Positions 16,476-25,877 are shown, numbered from the stretch's first letter. The stretch: DNA of 64,000 nt from an uncultured Collinsella sp. (GCA_958415665.1 CATYZK010000005.1:1-64000), one strand, 5' to 3'. The notes: a model not told the origin generated them from the sequence alone. Translations and numbers: made by a program.

Positions 16476-18320
16476 TTGAATTATCTGAGTGAGATGCTCA
16501 AATTGCCGGTCTTGGACGTCGACGGCGAAAAGCTCGGCGTGGTCAACGATTTTGGCATTGCTACCGGCGAAGTTTTTCCGCACGTGACGTCGCTCGCGTT
16601 CCGCGGTCCCGGCAAGACGCCGTTTATGATCAGCTGGCGCAAATGGGTCGACCGTATCGATGAGACAGGCGTGTATCTCAACACGTCTGCCACCAATATT
16701 CGCTTTTCGTACCTGCAGCCGACCGAGCTGCTGCTCGCGCGCGACGTTCTCAACAAGCAGATCGTCGACACGCAGGGCATGAAGGTCGTGCGCGTAAACG
16801 ACATCAAGTTCTCCATGTCGGGCGAAAACCAGCTACGTCTGCTGGGTGCCGAGGTCGGCGCCCGCGGCCTGCTACGCGCCATCAGCCCCGCGCTCGAGCA
16901 TGTCGTCGAGGGCTTTATGAAGCACCTGGGCAAGCCGCTCAGCGAGGACATCATCGCCTGGTCCTACATGGACCTGCTCGATCGCTCGACCAAGAACATC
17001 CAGCTCTCGGTTTCGCACAAGACGCTCGGCGAGCTGCACCCTGCCGACATCGCCGACATTATCGAGCAGCTCGACCCGCGCCTGCGCGCGCAGGTTTTTG
17101 CACAGCTCGATACCGCCCAGGCCGCCGAGGCTATCTCGGAGTTCGATGACGACGAGCTTATGACCGAGATGCTCGAGGGCATGTCCGATACGGACGCGTC
17201 GTCGATGCTCGCCATGATGGACCCGGACGACGCCGCCGATCTGATCGACGAGCTCGATTACGAGAAGGCCGAGAAGCTCCTGCGCCTGATGGGCGTCAAG
17301 GAGGAAAAGGCGATTCGTAACCTGCTGGGGTATGAGGACAACACCGCCGGCCGCATCATGACCTCGGAGTTTGTCTCCCTGCCCGCCACGGCAACGGTCG
17401 GTGACGCCATCGAGGCGATTCGCGAGCTCGACGAGGACTTCGAGAGCGTCTACTACGTCTATACCGAGGATCCGAGCGGCATGCTGACCGGCGTGCTTTC
17501 GCTGCGCACGCTGATCGTAGCCGACCGCGACGCCACGCTGGGTCAGCTGGCCTATCGCGACCTGGTCTACGTGTCGCCCGACGAGGACCAGGAAGACGTA
17601 ACGGACGAGATGACCAAGTATGACCTGGTCGCCATCCCCGTCTGCGACGAGAACCGCCACATCCTGGGTATCGTAACCTTCGACGACGCCATGGACGTTA
17701 TCGCCGAGGAGCATCAGGAGGACCTGCAGATCGCCGGTGTCGGCTCGGGCGACAGCGCGTCCGACGACTCGACGAACGTGCTCAGCTGGTTCGTGCATCG
17801 CCAGTACTGGGTTGTTGTATGGGGCATCGCGTCGTGCATCATGGCGACCGTACTGGGAACGGCGCTCGGCTCCGCGCATCTGGTGGTGTTCCCCATGTGC
17901 GCCATGCCGCTCGTGCTGCTGGCGGCCTCGCGCATGGTGTCGTTCGTCAAGAACTACTTCCTGGAGTATGACGGCCACGACGACGAGCCCAAGCCGTACC
18001 TGGGATTCTTCTTCCAGAGCACGGGCATGGGCCTGATCTTGTCGCTCGTGACCTACCTGTGTGCGCAGCTGGTGCGCACCGCCGCGTTCCCCGATGCCCC
18101 CATGTTCGAGGAGCAGCTCTTTACCGGATGCTTTAACATCGCGGCCATCATTTGCCTGGTCAGCAACATGAGCGCCGTGATTTATCTGACGGTGTTGTTC
18201 TGGCGCGATGAGCACGACCTCAATACGTCGGGTACCGCCATGAACGTCATTGCCGTCATGATCTCGTGCGTGGCGTACTGCACCGCTGCGGTGCTGCTCA
18301 CCATGTCGGTCATGGGATAG
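16476..18320 (+). CDS. MgtE-N/CBS domain membrane protein paired with NRAMP-like transporter
   Basis: A 614-residue protein starting at TTG (16476) six bases after TGGGGAG. Domain order: two PRC-barrel-like segments (about 1-80 and 90-160); MgtE N-terminal helical repeats (about 185-290; LHPADIADIIEQLDP, MDPDDAADLIDEL, AGRIMTSEFVSLP); a CBS pair (about 300-425); and five or so helices (about 445-610). The cytoplasmic half is clearly MgtE-like, but the membrane half lacks the GGNAG and related pore motifs I associate with MgtE, so it is probably not a canonical Mg2+ channel. It is 8 bases from the NRAMP-like gene and likely senses Mg2+ or nucleotide for it. Confidence 0.75.
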   Translation: MNYLSEMLKLPVLDVDGEKLGVVNDFGIATGEVFPHVTSLAFRGPGKTPFMISWRKWVDRIDETGVYLNTSATNIRFSYLQPTELLLARDVLNKQIVDTQGMKVVRVNDIKFSMSGENQLRLLGAEVGARGLLRAISPALEHVVEGFMKHLGKPLSEDIIAWSYMDLLDRSTKNIQLSVSHKTLGELHPADIADIIEQLDPRLRAQVFAQLDTAQAAEAISEFDDDELMTEMLEGMSDTDASSMLAMMDPDDAADLIDELDYEKAEKLLRLMGVKEEKAIRNLLGYEDNTAGRIMTSEFVSLPATATVGDAIEAIRELDEDFESVYYVYTEDPSGMLTGVLSLRTLIVADRDATLGQLAYRDLVYVSPDEDQEDVTDEMTKYDLVAIPVCDENRHILGIVTFDDAMDVIAEEHQEDLQIAGVGSGDSASDDSTNVLSWFVHRQYWVVVWGIASCIMATVLGTALGSAHLVVFPMCAMPLVLLAASRMVSFVKNYFLEYDGHDDEPKPYLGFFFQSTGMGLILSLVTYLCAQLVRTAAFPDAPMFEEQLFTGCFNIAAIICLVSNMSAVIYLTVLFWRDEHDLNTSGTAMNVIAVMISCVAYCTAAVLLTMSVMG

Positions 18321-18328
18321 GTGGTCGC

Positions 18329-19591
18329 GTGCAAAACACGAAGCAAAAGCCGAGCACCAAGCAAAAGCTGACCATTGCCGCCATCTTTGGCGCTATGGGT
18401 CCCGGTCTGCTGGCGGCGCTTTCGGGCAATGACGCCGGCGGCATTGCAACGTATTCCAGCGCGGGCGCCAGCTATGGCTACAAGATGCTCTGGATGCTTC
18501 CCGTCATGACCGTGCTGCTTATCGTGACGCAGGAGACCGCGGCACGCTGCGGTTGTGTCACGGGTAAGGGCCTGGCATCGCTCATCCGCGAGCGCTTTGG
18601 CGTACGCAAGAGCGTGCTGGCCATGGCGGCGCTGCTGATCGCCAACACGGCCGTGACCATCTCGGAGTTTGCGGGTATCGCCAGCGGTCTTGCTCTCTTT
18701 GGCGTGCCGGCGAGCATCTCGGTGCCGTTGGTGGCGCTGCTGGTGTGGATGCTTACCATGTCGGGTAGTTTCCAGCGCATCGAGAAGATTCTGCTGCTGG
18801 TGAGCTGCGTGTTCGTGACCTATATCGTCGCCGCGTTTATGGCTGGCCCCAACTGGGGTGAGGTCGCGGTCGACCTGGTCGTCCCCAACATTCAAAACGA
18901 TCCCAACTACGTGTCGCTCGTGGTCGCGACGATCGGTACCACCATCGCGCCGTGGATGATTTTCTTGGCGCAGAACAACGTGGTCGATAAGAACGCGGGC
19001 GAGGACGACATCGTGCTGCAGCGCATCGATACCGTAAGCGGCTCGATTGCCGCCGATATCATCGCCGGCTTCATCATTATCACGACCGGCACGGTGCTGT
19101 TCCCGGCTGGTATTCAAATTAGCGATGCTGCCGACGCCGCTCGCGCGTTGGAGCCCATCGCCGGTCAGTGGTCCACGGTGCTGTTCGCCTCGGGCCTGGT
19201 CGCCGCGAGCTTCTTGGCCGCCTGCGTGCTGCCGGGTGTTACGTCCAGCGCCATTTGCGAGGCATTTGGCTGGGAGCGCGGTGCCGATCGCAGCTGGGAT
19301 GAGGCTCCGGTCTACCGCGGCATCATTACGGCCATTATCGGTATCTCGGCCGTGCTGGTGCTCATGCCCGGTGTCGATCTGTTCCAGATTATGATGACTT
19401 CGCAGGTCATCAACGGCGTGCTACTGCCCGTGGTTCTGGTGTTCCAGGTGGTTATCGCCGCAGACCGTCACATTATGGGCGCCAACCGCAACGGCCGCGT
19501 GTGGAATGTGCTCACGTGGGCGACCATCGGCGTGATTACGGTGCTGACAGTTGTTATGTTTGTGCTGCAGGCGATGGGTTACAGCGCCTAG
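18329..19591 (+). CDS. NRAMP family transporter, NRMT-like (probable Mg2+)
   Basis: A 420-residue, 11-helix NRAMP-fold transporter. It starts at GTG (18329) after AGGTGG. In helix 1 the usual DPGN reads DAGG (residues 35-38). In helix 6 the usual MPHN reads APWM (from A207), so the softer metal ligand Met is Ala. In known NRAMPs the Asp, Asn and Met select Mn2+/Fe2+; loss of Asn and Met is the mark of the NRAMP-related Mg2+ transporters (NRMT) described in Eggerthella and relatives. Mg2+ uptake is therefore the best reading. The co-transcribed upstream protein with MgtE-N and CBS domains supports this. Confidence 0.8.
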   Translation: MQNTKQKPSTKQKLTIAAIFGAMGPGLLAALSGNDAGGIATYSSAGASYGYKMLWMLPVMTVLLIVTQETAARCGCVTGKGLASLIRERFGVRKSVLAMAALLIANTAVTISEFAGIASGLALFGVPASISVPLVALLVWMLTMSGSFQRIEKILLLVSCVFVTYIVAAFMAGPNWGEVAVDLVVPNIQNDPNYVSLVVATIGTTIAPWMIFLAQNNVVDKNAGEDDIVLQRIDTVSGSIAADIIAGFIIITTGTVLFPAGIQISDAADAARALEPIAGQWSTVLFASGLVAASFLAACVLPGVTSSAICEAFGWERGADRSWDEAPVYRGIITAIIGISAVLVLMPGVDLFQIMMTSQVINGVLLPVVLVFQVVIAADRHIMGANRNGRVWNVLTWATIGVITVLTVVMFVLQAMGYSA

Positions 19592-19674
19592 CGTTTCTTT
19601 TGGGGCTTCGAGCGGGTCGTAGCGATGGGCTGCGGCCTGTTTTTTGCTTGCTATAGGGGGTTAGTTATATGACA

Positions 19675-19904
19675 GTGGGCAAAAAATGCCAAATATGAGT
19701 ACTGTTGCTAGGGCGATAGCATTTATGTGCAAGAAGATAATGTACATAATCTAGAGTGTGTACATTAAAATTCACCTCAACAGGCTTTAATCCAGCTAGG
19801 CTGGCCGCTCCTAGGGGTTTACAGGGACGCTCAGGCGCCATTTTGGGCGGATTTGCCTGCTACTAAAATGGCAACAGTACTCATATTTGCCCTTTTTTGC
19901 CCAC
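19675..19904. repeat. 230-bp MITE-like element with 34-bp terminal inverted repeats
   Basis: GTGGGCAAAAAATGCCAAAT... (19675-19708) and its complement (19871-19904) match at 32 of 34 positions. The interior is A/T-rich and includes a TGTACATTA/ATGTACATAA core (about 19741-19770) but no gene. Most of the 437-base gap between the NRAMP-like gene and the acyltransferase is this element. No clear target duplication is seen. It is a good candidate for a miniature mobile element. Confidence 0.75.
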
Positions 19905-19978
19905 AGCCCCTTGGCATGTTGTTACGAAGCCGCCCCTGGACTGGAATTGAACTGCCCGGGGGCGGCTTTCGCTTGTCG

Positions 19979-20027
19979 CAGGAGTGTCCCCAGGTGCCGG
20001 CATAAAAGGAACGTCCCTAGCTGCCGG
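19979..20027. repeat. GGGGACAG-family repeat fragment
   Basis: AGTGTCCCCAGGTGCCGGCATAAAAGGAACGTCCCTAGCTGCCGG repeats the words found at 7596-7632 in the same order. It ends immediately before the stop codon of the acyltransferase gene. Confidence 0.65.
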
Positions 20028-20028
20028 A

Positions 20029-22239
20029 TTACTTGTCGGTGCCCAGCTTGTGCGGCTTGAGAGCGAGCGCATTGACGAGCGCGTCGGTGGCGGACTTCAC
20101 CGCTGCCGGCTGCGGGTCGTTGACGTGATCCTCGGGGTGTACGGGCAGGTCCTTCTTGACCGCGTCGTGAATCAAGTTGAGGTATTCGGTCACACCGGTG
20201 GTCGACAGGTGCGTGCCGTCGCCATCGAACAGGTCATTTCGGTTGGCGCTGTATCCGTACCAGTCGATAACGCGCACATTCTTGTAGCGCGTGGCGGCGT
20301 TGGCAATGGCCTGGTTGGTCGAGCCAACCCACGGCTGCGGGCTGCGCGTGTTTACAAACACGACAATGCGCTTGTCTCCCGCATCGGCCATGATGGCATC
20401 GATCTGGTCATCGGTCACCAAGCCGTTGGTGCCCAGGGCAAAGACCACGATTTTGCCGGCAAGGTTCTGTTGGATATAACCCTCAAATGTCGCGCGGCCC
20501 GCATCGAACTGGCGGCCCTTTTCGGCATCGATATGGCTGTGCGGGAACACGCCATCAAAGGCGTCCACGGCACGTAGCGACACGGAATCGCCGATCATGA
20601 GCAGGTCGTAGGAGCCATCGGGGAAGCCATCGTTGTCCTTGTCGGTGTCGTCGGCTGCCTGTTGGTCCGTGGGCGCGGCGTTTTTAGCTTCCTTGTTGAG
20701 GACTTCGGCGCCTTCGCCGCTGAGCGCGGAGGTTTCCGGCACAAAGACCAGACCGCCCAGCGCGATGACAAGCACGATGCCGCAAGTGGCACACGCAGGA
20801 ATATGCGAGCGCACCCAGTTGGCGGGCGTGGTGGTGCCATCGCGGAACTCGGACACGGTACGGCCGAAGGCGCCCTTCCTAAACGGCGTCTCGATAAAGC
20901 GGTAGGAGCATTCGGCCACGGCTACCACCAGCAGTACCTGCAAAATATACTGCCACCAGGGCGTATCGTTGATGTTGGCAACCGGGTTCATGAGCAGCAG
21001 CAGCGGATAGTGCCACAGGTAGATGCTGTACGAGCGCTTGCCAACCCATACGAGCGGCTTGGCGGATAGCGCGCGGGCAACCATTCCCTGGGGCTGCACG
21101 CAGGCAGCGATGACCATGAGCGTGAGGATGGAGCACAGCAGCGTGCCGCCGCGATACTGGAACGCGGTGTAGCCGTTGGTGAGTGCGACCATAGCGGCGA
21201 GGCCAATCAGGCCTACAACGCCCAACACATCGATGGATGCGGGCGAGGACCAAAAACGCACGAGGGCACTCGGCTGCATCGGGGCGGTCTCGGCTGCATC
21301 GTCGGCCGTCGTGCTCTGCTTGTCTTCGGCATTCTTGTCGTGCTTGGCGACGAGGCGGTCGAGCCCCAGGCGACGCGCGAGACGCACCGGCGCCAGGTCG
21401 CGATCGGGGATAAAGGCCATCCAGGCACCCAGCAGCAGCGAGAACACGCGGGTGTCGGTGCCGTAGTACACGCGGCTGGGGTCGGCGGCAGGGTTGTAGA
21501 GCACCATCATGGCGATGGCGGAAACAGCAGCCAGGCCCAGGACCACGCGACGCGTGCTGGGCTTGCTCATATGCATGGATACCATGGCAAGGAGCAGCGG
21601 CGGCCAAATCAGGTAGAACTGCTCCTCGATGGCGAGCGACCAAAAGTGCGTGAGCGGCGAGGGATCGCCCAAGGCGTTGAAGTACGAGACGTCCTGCGCA
21701 ATCTGCCACCAGTTGTTGAAGAACAGCAGCGACGGCAGGATGTCGGGACGCATCTTGGTGAGCATCACGTGGTTAAAGATCGTGCACAGTGCGCAGGTCA
21801 CCACCACGACGGTCACTACGGCGGGGAACAGGCGGCGGATGCGGCGAATCCAGAAGCTCTTGAGGTCGATGCGTCCGGTCTTGGCGACTTCGTTGAGCAG
21901 CAGGCGCGTGATCAGATAGCCCGAAAGCACAAAGAAGATCGTGACGCCGAGCAAGCCGCCTTGCGCCCATGTGAGGTTGAGGTGATAGAGCACCACCGCG
22001 ACAACGGCGAGCGTGCGCAGGCCGTCGAGGGCGGGAATGTAGCGGGATTTGGGACGAGCGGGCGTCTGGTCTGCGGTGGCGGCGCTGGCATGGTCCGCTT
22101 TGTTGGCGGGCGCACGATGAGGGCTCGGGGCGCGTCGCGAGCCGCCGGTGCGGCGCTCGGCCCGCGGACGTTCGTGCGGCGCCGGTTCGTTGCCCGTGCG
22201 GCGTCGGTCGCGTGAGCTCGATTGCGGGAATTGTTCCAT
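20029..22239 (-). CDS. OatA-like membrane acyltransferase with C-terminal SGNH domain
   Basis: A 736-residue protein of the acyltransferase-3 family. The first 65 residues are Arg/Pro-rich and disordered. The AT3 domain (about 66-420) starts YIPALDGLRTLAVV, the usual active-site region, and has about ten helices. After a further helix (about 475) an extracytoplasmic SGNH esterase-like domain follows, with MIGDSVS (block I), ALGTN (block III) and DGTHLS (block V). This layout is that of peptidoglycan O-acetyltransferase OatA or related wall-glycan acyltransferases. An insertion of about 60 residues between helices (about 290-330) is rich in Asp/Ala. It is the only gene of its transcript in view. 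Confidence 0.85.
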   Translation of the reverse strand: MEQFPQSSSRDRRRTGNEPAPHERPRAERRTGGSRRAPSPHRAPANKADHASAATADQTPARPKSRYIPALDGLRTLAVVAVVLYHLNLTWAQGGLLGVTIFFVLSGYLITRLLLNEVAKTGRIDLKSFWIRRIRRLFPAVVTVVVVTCALCTIFNHVMLTKMRPDILPSLLFFNNWWQIAQDVSYFNALGDPSPLTHFWSLAIEEQFYLIWPPLLLAMVSMHMSKPSTRRVVLGLAAVSAIAMMVLYNPAADPSRVYYGTDTRVFSLLLGAWMAFIPDRDLAPVRLARRLGLDRLVAKHDKNAEDKQSTTADDAAETAPMQPSALVRFWSSPASIDVLGVVGLIGLAAMVALTNGYTAFQYRGGTLLCSILTLMVIAACVQPQGMVARALSAKPLVWVGKRSYSIYLWHYPLLLLMNPVANINDTPWWQYILQVLLVVAVAECSYRFIETPFRKGAFGRTVSEFRDGTTTPANWVRSHIPACATCGIVLVIALGGLVFVPETSALSGEGAEVLNKEAKNAAPTDQQAADDTDKDNDGFPDGSYDLLMIGDSVSLRAVDAFDGVFPHSHIDAEKGRQFDAGRATFEGYIQQNLAGKIVVFALGTNGLVTDDQIDAIMADAGDKRIVVFVNTRSPQPWVGSTNQAIANAATRYKNVRVIDWYGYSANRNDLFDGDGTHLSTTGVTEYLNLIHDAVKKDLPVHPEDHVNDPQPAAVKSATDALVNALALKPHKLGTDK

Positions 22240-22425
22240 AAAACATCATCCAATGACGAGAATAATCAGCACGTATTCATTGTAGCCGCCTGCTCCTGTG
22301 AATGCTTGCTGCTGGCGCAACCTCAAGCACGCGTTCACATCAAAGTGAACTAAAGTTATAGAGGTGCGAAAGCATACGATTGACGGCCGACGGTGGGCAA
22401 AAAGCCCGCGGATGAGGAGGTTTCC

Positions 22426-23388
22426 ATGGCAGATCGCGGCATCGTTGCGGTGTTCGGCAGCATGAACATGGACCTTTCGGTGGCGTGCGAGCGCATGCCG
22501 CGTGCGGGCGAGACCGTCGGCGGAAGCGGTTTTATCACCAACGCCGGCGGCAAGGGTGCAAACCAGGCTGTCGCCGCCGCGCGCATGGGTGCGCGCACGT
22601 GCATGATCGGCGCCGTCGGGCGCGATACATTTGGTGACGCACTGGTGGCGGGGCTCCAAGATGCCGGCGTGGGCGTTGAGTTTGTGGCGCGTCGCGACGA
22701 CGTGGAGACGGGCACCGCGACTATCATTCGCTGCGAGAACGACAACCGCATCGTGTTATCGCCGGGCGCCAACCATGCGCTTTCGGGCGAGGACGTTGCC
22801 TGCGCGCTGCGCTATCTGGTGGCCGATGAGCTCGACGCCAATATCTGCGACCTCGCCCCGGCGGCCGGCGGCGTCTTTATCGCCCAGGGCGAATGTGACC
22901 TGATGGCCACGGCCGCGGCGCTCTCTTGCGCCCACAGGCTGGGGTTCTATACGGTCTTTAACCCGGCGCCGGCGTGCGACCTGCCGGCGGGAGCGTGGTC
23001 TGCGGTCGACTTGGTTTGTCCCAACGAGACCGAGTGCCAGGCGCTGACGGGCATCTTGCCCACGGATGACGCGAGCTGCGTGGCCGCGCTTGGGGCTTTG
23101 CTCGCCAAGGGCGCCGGTGCCGCGGTCATCACGCTGGGCGGATCCGGGTCGGTTACGCTCGGTGATGACGGAGGGCTGCTGCGCACGCCGGCGCTTTCGG
23201 GCGAGGTGGTCGACACCACGGCTGCGGGCGATACGTTTATCGGCGCACTTGCGGCGGCTCGGCTGCAGGGCTTGCCTCTCTTTGAGTGCGTGGCCGCGGG
23301 CGCTCGCGCCTCGGCAGTGACGGTGTCGCGCCTGGGCGCGCAGCAATCGATTCCCACGCGCGCCGAAGTTGAACATTGGTTTGGTTAA
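22426..23388 (+). CDS. rbsK: Ribokinase
   Basis: A 320-residue PfkB-family sugar kinase best matching ribokinase. The substrate-binding NAGGKGANQAVAAARMG lies near residue 45, and the C-terminal signature VVDTTAAGDTFIGAL (about 262-276) carries the anion hole and the catalytic Asp. The start at 22426 follows GAGGAGG. It is 30 bases from a nucleoside hydrolase gene, so the pair would cleave nucleosides and phosphorylate the freed ribose to ribose 5-phosphate. In ribokinase the central strand motif and length (about 300-310) also fit. Confidence 0.9.
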   Translation: MADRGIVAVFGSMNMDLSVACERMPRAGETVGGSGFITNAGGKGANQAVAAARMGARTCMIGAVGRDTFGDALVAGLQDAGVGVEFVARRDDVETGTATIIRCENDNRIVLSPGANHALSGEDVACALRYLVADELDANICDLAPAAGGVFIAQGECDLMATAAALSCAHRLGFYTVFNPAPACDLPAGAWSAVDLVCPNETECQALTGILPTDDASCVAALGALLAKGAGAAVITLGGSGSVTLGDDGGLLRTPALSGEVVDTTAAGDTFIGALAAARLQGLPLFECVAAGARASAVTVSRLGAQQSIPTRAEVEHWFG

Positions 23389-23418
23389 ACGATAAAGACG
23401 GAGAAGCGGAGTAGAACA

Positions 23419-24393
23419 ATGGCAACCAAGAAGCTGATCCTTGATCTGGATATGGGTGTGGACGACGCGATGGCGCTCGCCTATGCCATCGCGAGCCCCG
23501 AGGTGGAGCTCGTGGGCATTACCACGTGCTTTGGCAACGTGCGCGTCGAGCAGTCGGCGCATAACTGTCTGGCGGTGCTTGACCTGTTGGGCCGTCCCGA
23601 GGTGCCGGTGTACCTGGGCGCCGATCGTCCCATTAAGGCGAACGAGCCCTATACGCCGCCGGCGTCCACCACGCTCATCCATGGTAAAAACGGCATTGGC
23701 GGCGCGAGCGTGCCCGCATCGCCCTACGAGCCGGTGGGGGCGACATCGGCCGATGGTAACGCAGCGGTCGATTACCTGATCGACGCCGCACGCACCTATG
23801 GACCCGACCTGGTCTATGTGGCGACCGGTCCGCTCTCAAACTTGGCGCTCGCCCTTGAGCGCGACGCGGCGGCGATGATGTCCATCGGCCGCGTGGTCGT
23901 GATGGGCGGCGCCCTTACCGTGCCCGGCAACGTGAGCGCGGGCGCCGAGGCCAACATGGCAAGCGATCCCGAGGCCGCCGATGCCGTGCTGCGCTCGGGC
24001 CGCAAACTCACCATGGTCGGTCTGGACGTGACGCATCGCGTGGTGCTTACGCGTCGCGATATCGCTGGCTGGACGGGTTCGGGCACTATGGCGGGTTGCG
24101 CGTTTGCGGGTATGGTCGAGCACTACATCGGCTCATACGAGATGAACGCGCCCTACCTGGGCGGCTGCGCGCTGCACGACCCGTTGGCCGTTGCCGTGGC
24201 AATCGATCCCACACTTGTGGGCGCACTTGGCTGTAACTTGCGCGTTGACCTGCTGGGCGAGTATCGCGGCCGCACTATCTGCGACGAGCGCCGCGTGGCC
24301 GATCCGGACAAGAGCGCTCTTGTGGCGCTCACCGTGGACGCCCCGCGCTTTCTCTCCGAGTTCAAGACGCGCATGGCCCGCGTCCTTGGCTAA
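23419..24393 (+). CDS. Inosine-uridine type nucleoside hydrolase
   Basis: A 324-residue nucleoside hydrolase of the IUNH family. The Ca2+-binding N-terminal motif reads LDLDMGVDDAMAL (usual DTDPGIDDA), and VATGPLSNLALAL, VVMGGALTVPGN, EANMASDPEAADAVL and the late HDPLAVA motif are intact. It hydrolyses N-ribosidic bonds to free ribose and a base in the cytoplasm. Directly downstream of rbsK and in the same operon, it would supply ribose to that kinase. Base preference cannot be told. Confidence 0.9.
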   Translation: MATKKLILDLDMGVDDAMALAYAIASPEVELVGITTCFGNVRVEQSAHNCLAVLDLLGRPEVPVYLGADRPIKANEPYTPPASTTLIHGKNGIGGASVPASPYEPVGATSADGNAAVDYLIDAARTYGPDLVYVATGPLSNLALALERDAAAMMSIGRVVVMGGALTVPGNVSAGAEANMASDPEAADAVLRSGRKLTMVGLDVTHRVVLTRRDIAGWTGSGTMAGCAFAGMVEHYIGSYEMNAPYLGGCALHDPLAVAVAIDPTLVGALGCNLRVDLLGEYRGRTICDERRVADPDKSALVALTVDAPRFLSEFKTRMARVLG

Positions 24394-24465
24394 ACGGCCC
24401 TTGCGCCCCGTCCCAAATTAGCCACTTTGTTGATGTACTTGTAGAACTAGCTGCTAAAAACAGAT

Positions 24466-24478
24466 TAAACGCCGTTTA
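24466..24478. promoter_or_regulatory. Palindromic TAAACGCCGTTTA operator candidate
   Basis: A perfect 13-base palindrome (TAAACG-C-CGTTTA) lies 113 bases upstream of the ROK kinase start, in an A/T-rich gap. The same half-sites recur near 25770, 27000-27120, 40270-40420 and 50190-50215. It is likely bound by a LacI-type regulator such as the one encoded at 25878. Confidence 0.5.
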
Positions 24479-24590
24479 TAGAGTGAACGTGACCGTTAGC
24501 CTAAAACCCAATATATGCTTGAGGCCCCTGTGGTTGCATGGGCAATAAGAGCCTAGGCTATTGGCGCATTTACATTTACATGGGAGCAGC

Positions 24591-25505
24591 ATGAAAGAGT
24601 ACTTTGGCATCGATGTGGGCGGTACGGCAGTCAAGTGGGCCGTGCTGGGCGAGGATTTTTCCATTCGCGAGCGCGGTAGCCTGCCGACCGATTTCAACAC
24701 GGCGGATGAAGCGGTTGAGGCCCTCGCCGGTCTTATTGAGCCGTTCCGCGACCGCGTGTCTGCTGTGGGCGTGAGCGCCCCCGGCGGCATCTATGAGGAC
24801 GATGCCGACGGCACCATCCATCGCGGCGGCGCGCTCACCTATATGGACGGCTGCCCGCTGGGAAAGATGCTGCACGAGCGATTTGGCATTCCGGTAGCGG
24901 TCAACAACGACGGAAAGTGCTGCGCGCTCGGCGAATATGCGGCAGGTGCGCTGCGTGGGCACCGTATTGGTGTGGTGCTTGCCATTGGCACCGGCATTGG
25001 CGGCGGCATCGTTATCGATGGCCACGTCCTTCGCGGTTCGCATGGCTTTGCGGGCGAGTTTAGCTTTCTGCGCAACGATGTGACGCGTGCGGCGGCGCCG
25101 GACAACGTGTTTGCCGGCACAGGCGGCTGGCGTGCGCTGCGCGACGCCGCGGTGGCAGAGAAAGGGTTGCCGGCAGATACTGCCGTAGACGGACGTCGTG
25201 TCTTCGAGTGGATTGAGGCCGGCGATCAAGCGGCGCAGCGTGCGCTCGACCGCTATGCGTGCACATTCGATGCCATGCTCGTGAACCTTCAGGCGGTGCT
25301 CGATCCCGAGGTGTTTGTGATTGCGGGCGGCATTTCGTGCCACCCCTCGCTTATCGTGGCGCTTCGCACCCAGATCCCCGCGGCACTCGCGGGTTTTGCG
25401 GGATTTCTTGCGCGCAGCCCCATGCCTCTGTACATGGTTGCCGAGCTCGGCAACGACGCCAACCTCTACGGCGCCGTACAAGAAGCCATGCGCCTGAGCA
25501 AATAG
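24591..25505 (+). CDS. ROK family sugar kinase, BglK-like (copy 1)
   Basis: A 304-residue ROK kinase. The phosphate-1 motif FGIDVGGTAVKWAVL starts at residue 4, NNDGKCCALGEY and LAIGTGIGGGIV follow, and the catalytic Asp lies in NND. It lacks the Cys-rich zinc motif (GHxxxxxxGxxCxCG) of glucokinases and NagK: after GFAGEFSFL the sequence runs on without cysteines. This gap is shared by beta-glucoside kinases (BglK), which phosphorylate the 6-OH of cellobiose and similar sugars. A close paralogue is at 53446. The start follows GGGAG. Confidence 0.8.
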   Translation: MKEYFGIDVGGTAVKWAVLGEDFSIRERGSLPTDFNTADEAVEALAGLIEPFRDRVSAVGVSAPGGIYEDDADGTIHRGGALTYMDGCPLGKMLHERFGIPVAVNNDGKCCALGEYAAGALRGHRIGVVLAIGTGIGGGIVIDGHVLRGSHGFAGEFSFLRNDVTRAAAPDNVFAGTGGWRALRDAAVAEKGLPADTAVDGRRVFEWIEAGDQAAQRALDRYACTFDAMLVNLQAVLDPEVFVIAGGISCHPSLIVALRTQIPAALAGFAGFLARSPMPLYMVAELGNDANLYGAVQEAMRLSK

Positions 25506-25522
25506 ACCAGTCCTTTGGGACC

Positions 25523-25713
25523 GGGCTCCTAGGGTAGTCAATTTGGGACGGGGCTTTTTTAGCTGCCCCTATGTGACGGTCGATACATGTCTCAGCCCAG
25601 ATAGCTCGTCGGCAGTCAAAGGGTAGCTAAAACAGCCCCGTCCCAAATTGACTACCCTAGGAGCCCAGGTTGACGCAAAAGTAGTCAAAAAAGCCCCGTC
25701 CCAAATTAGCTAC
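25523..25713. repeat. GGGACGGGGC-family element with perfect 32-bp inverted repeat
   Basis: Bases 25523-25554 (GGGCTCCTAGGGTAGTCAAT...) and 25635-25666 are perfect complements over 32 bases, enclosing about 80 bases. A further partial copy (GTAGTCAAAAAAGCCCCGTC...) follows at 25681-25713. Related copies are at 31878-32006 and 37034-37118, and a fragment is at 24405-24425. The T-run after the left arm makes it look like a terminator for the upstream ROK kinase gene. Confidence 0.75.
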
Positions 25714-25755
25714 CGGGAAAATGTTGCCGTTGGGGGAATAGTCGCGTCGCTTCGC

Positions 25756-25805
25756 TTGACAACAGGCTAAACTTGCTAATAAACATTTACTATTCTGTTT
25801 ACTTT
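25756..25805 (+). promoter_or_regulatory. Promoter/operator region of the LacI gene
   Basis: TTGACA (25756-25761) can serve as -35. The following A/T-rich stretch contains CTAAAC, TAAACA and TTTACT, GTTTAC half-sites (25768-25803) of the same type found before the isomerase operon. Autoregulation by the LacI protein is inferred. Confidence 0.45.
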
Positions 25806-25877
25806 GAATTTGCGGTCGTTTAGTTGCAGAGCCGTCGAGCCGGCGGCCTCAGCTGCGACCGTTGCTAGGGAGAAACG

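Noticed and set aside
16476..18320. Canonical MgtE magnesium channel
   Set aside because: The cytoplasmic modules match, but the membrane part lacks the GGNAG-type pore motifs.
18329..19591. Classical MntH manganese transporter
   Set aside because: The DPGN and MPHN motifs are changed at the metal ligands, which fits Mg2+ rather than Mn2+.
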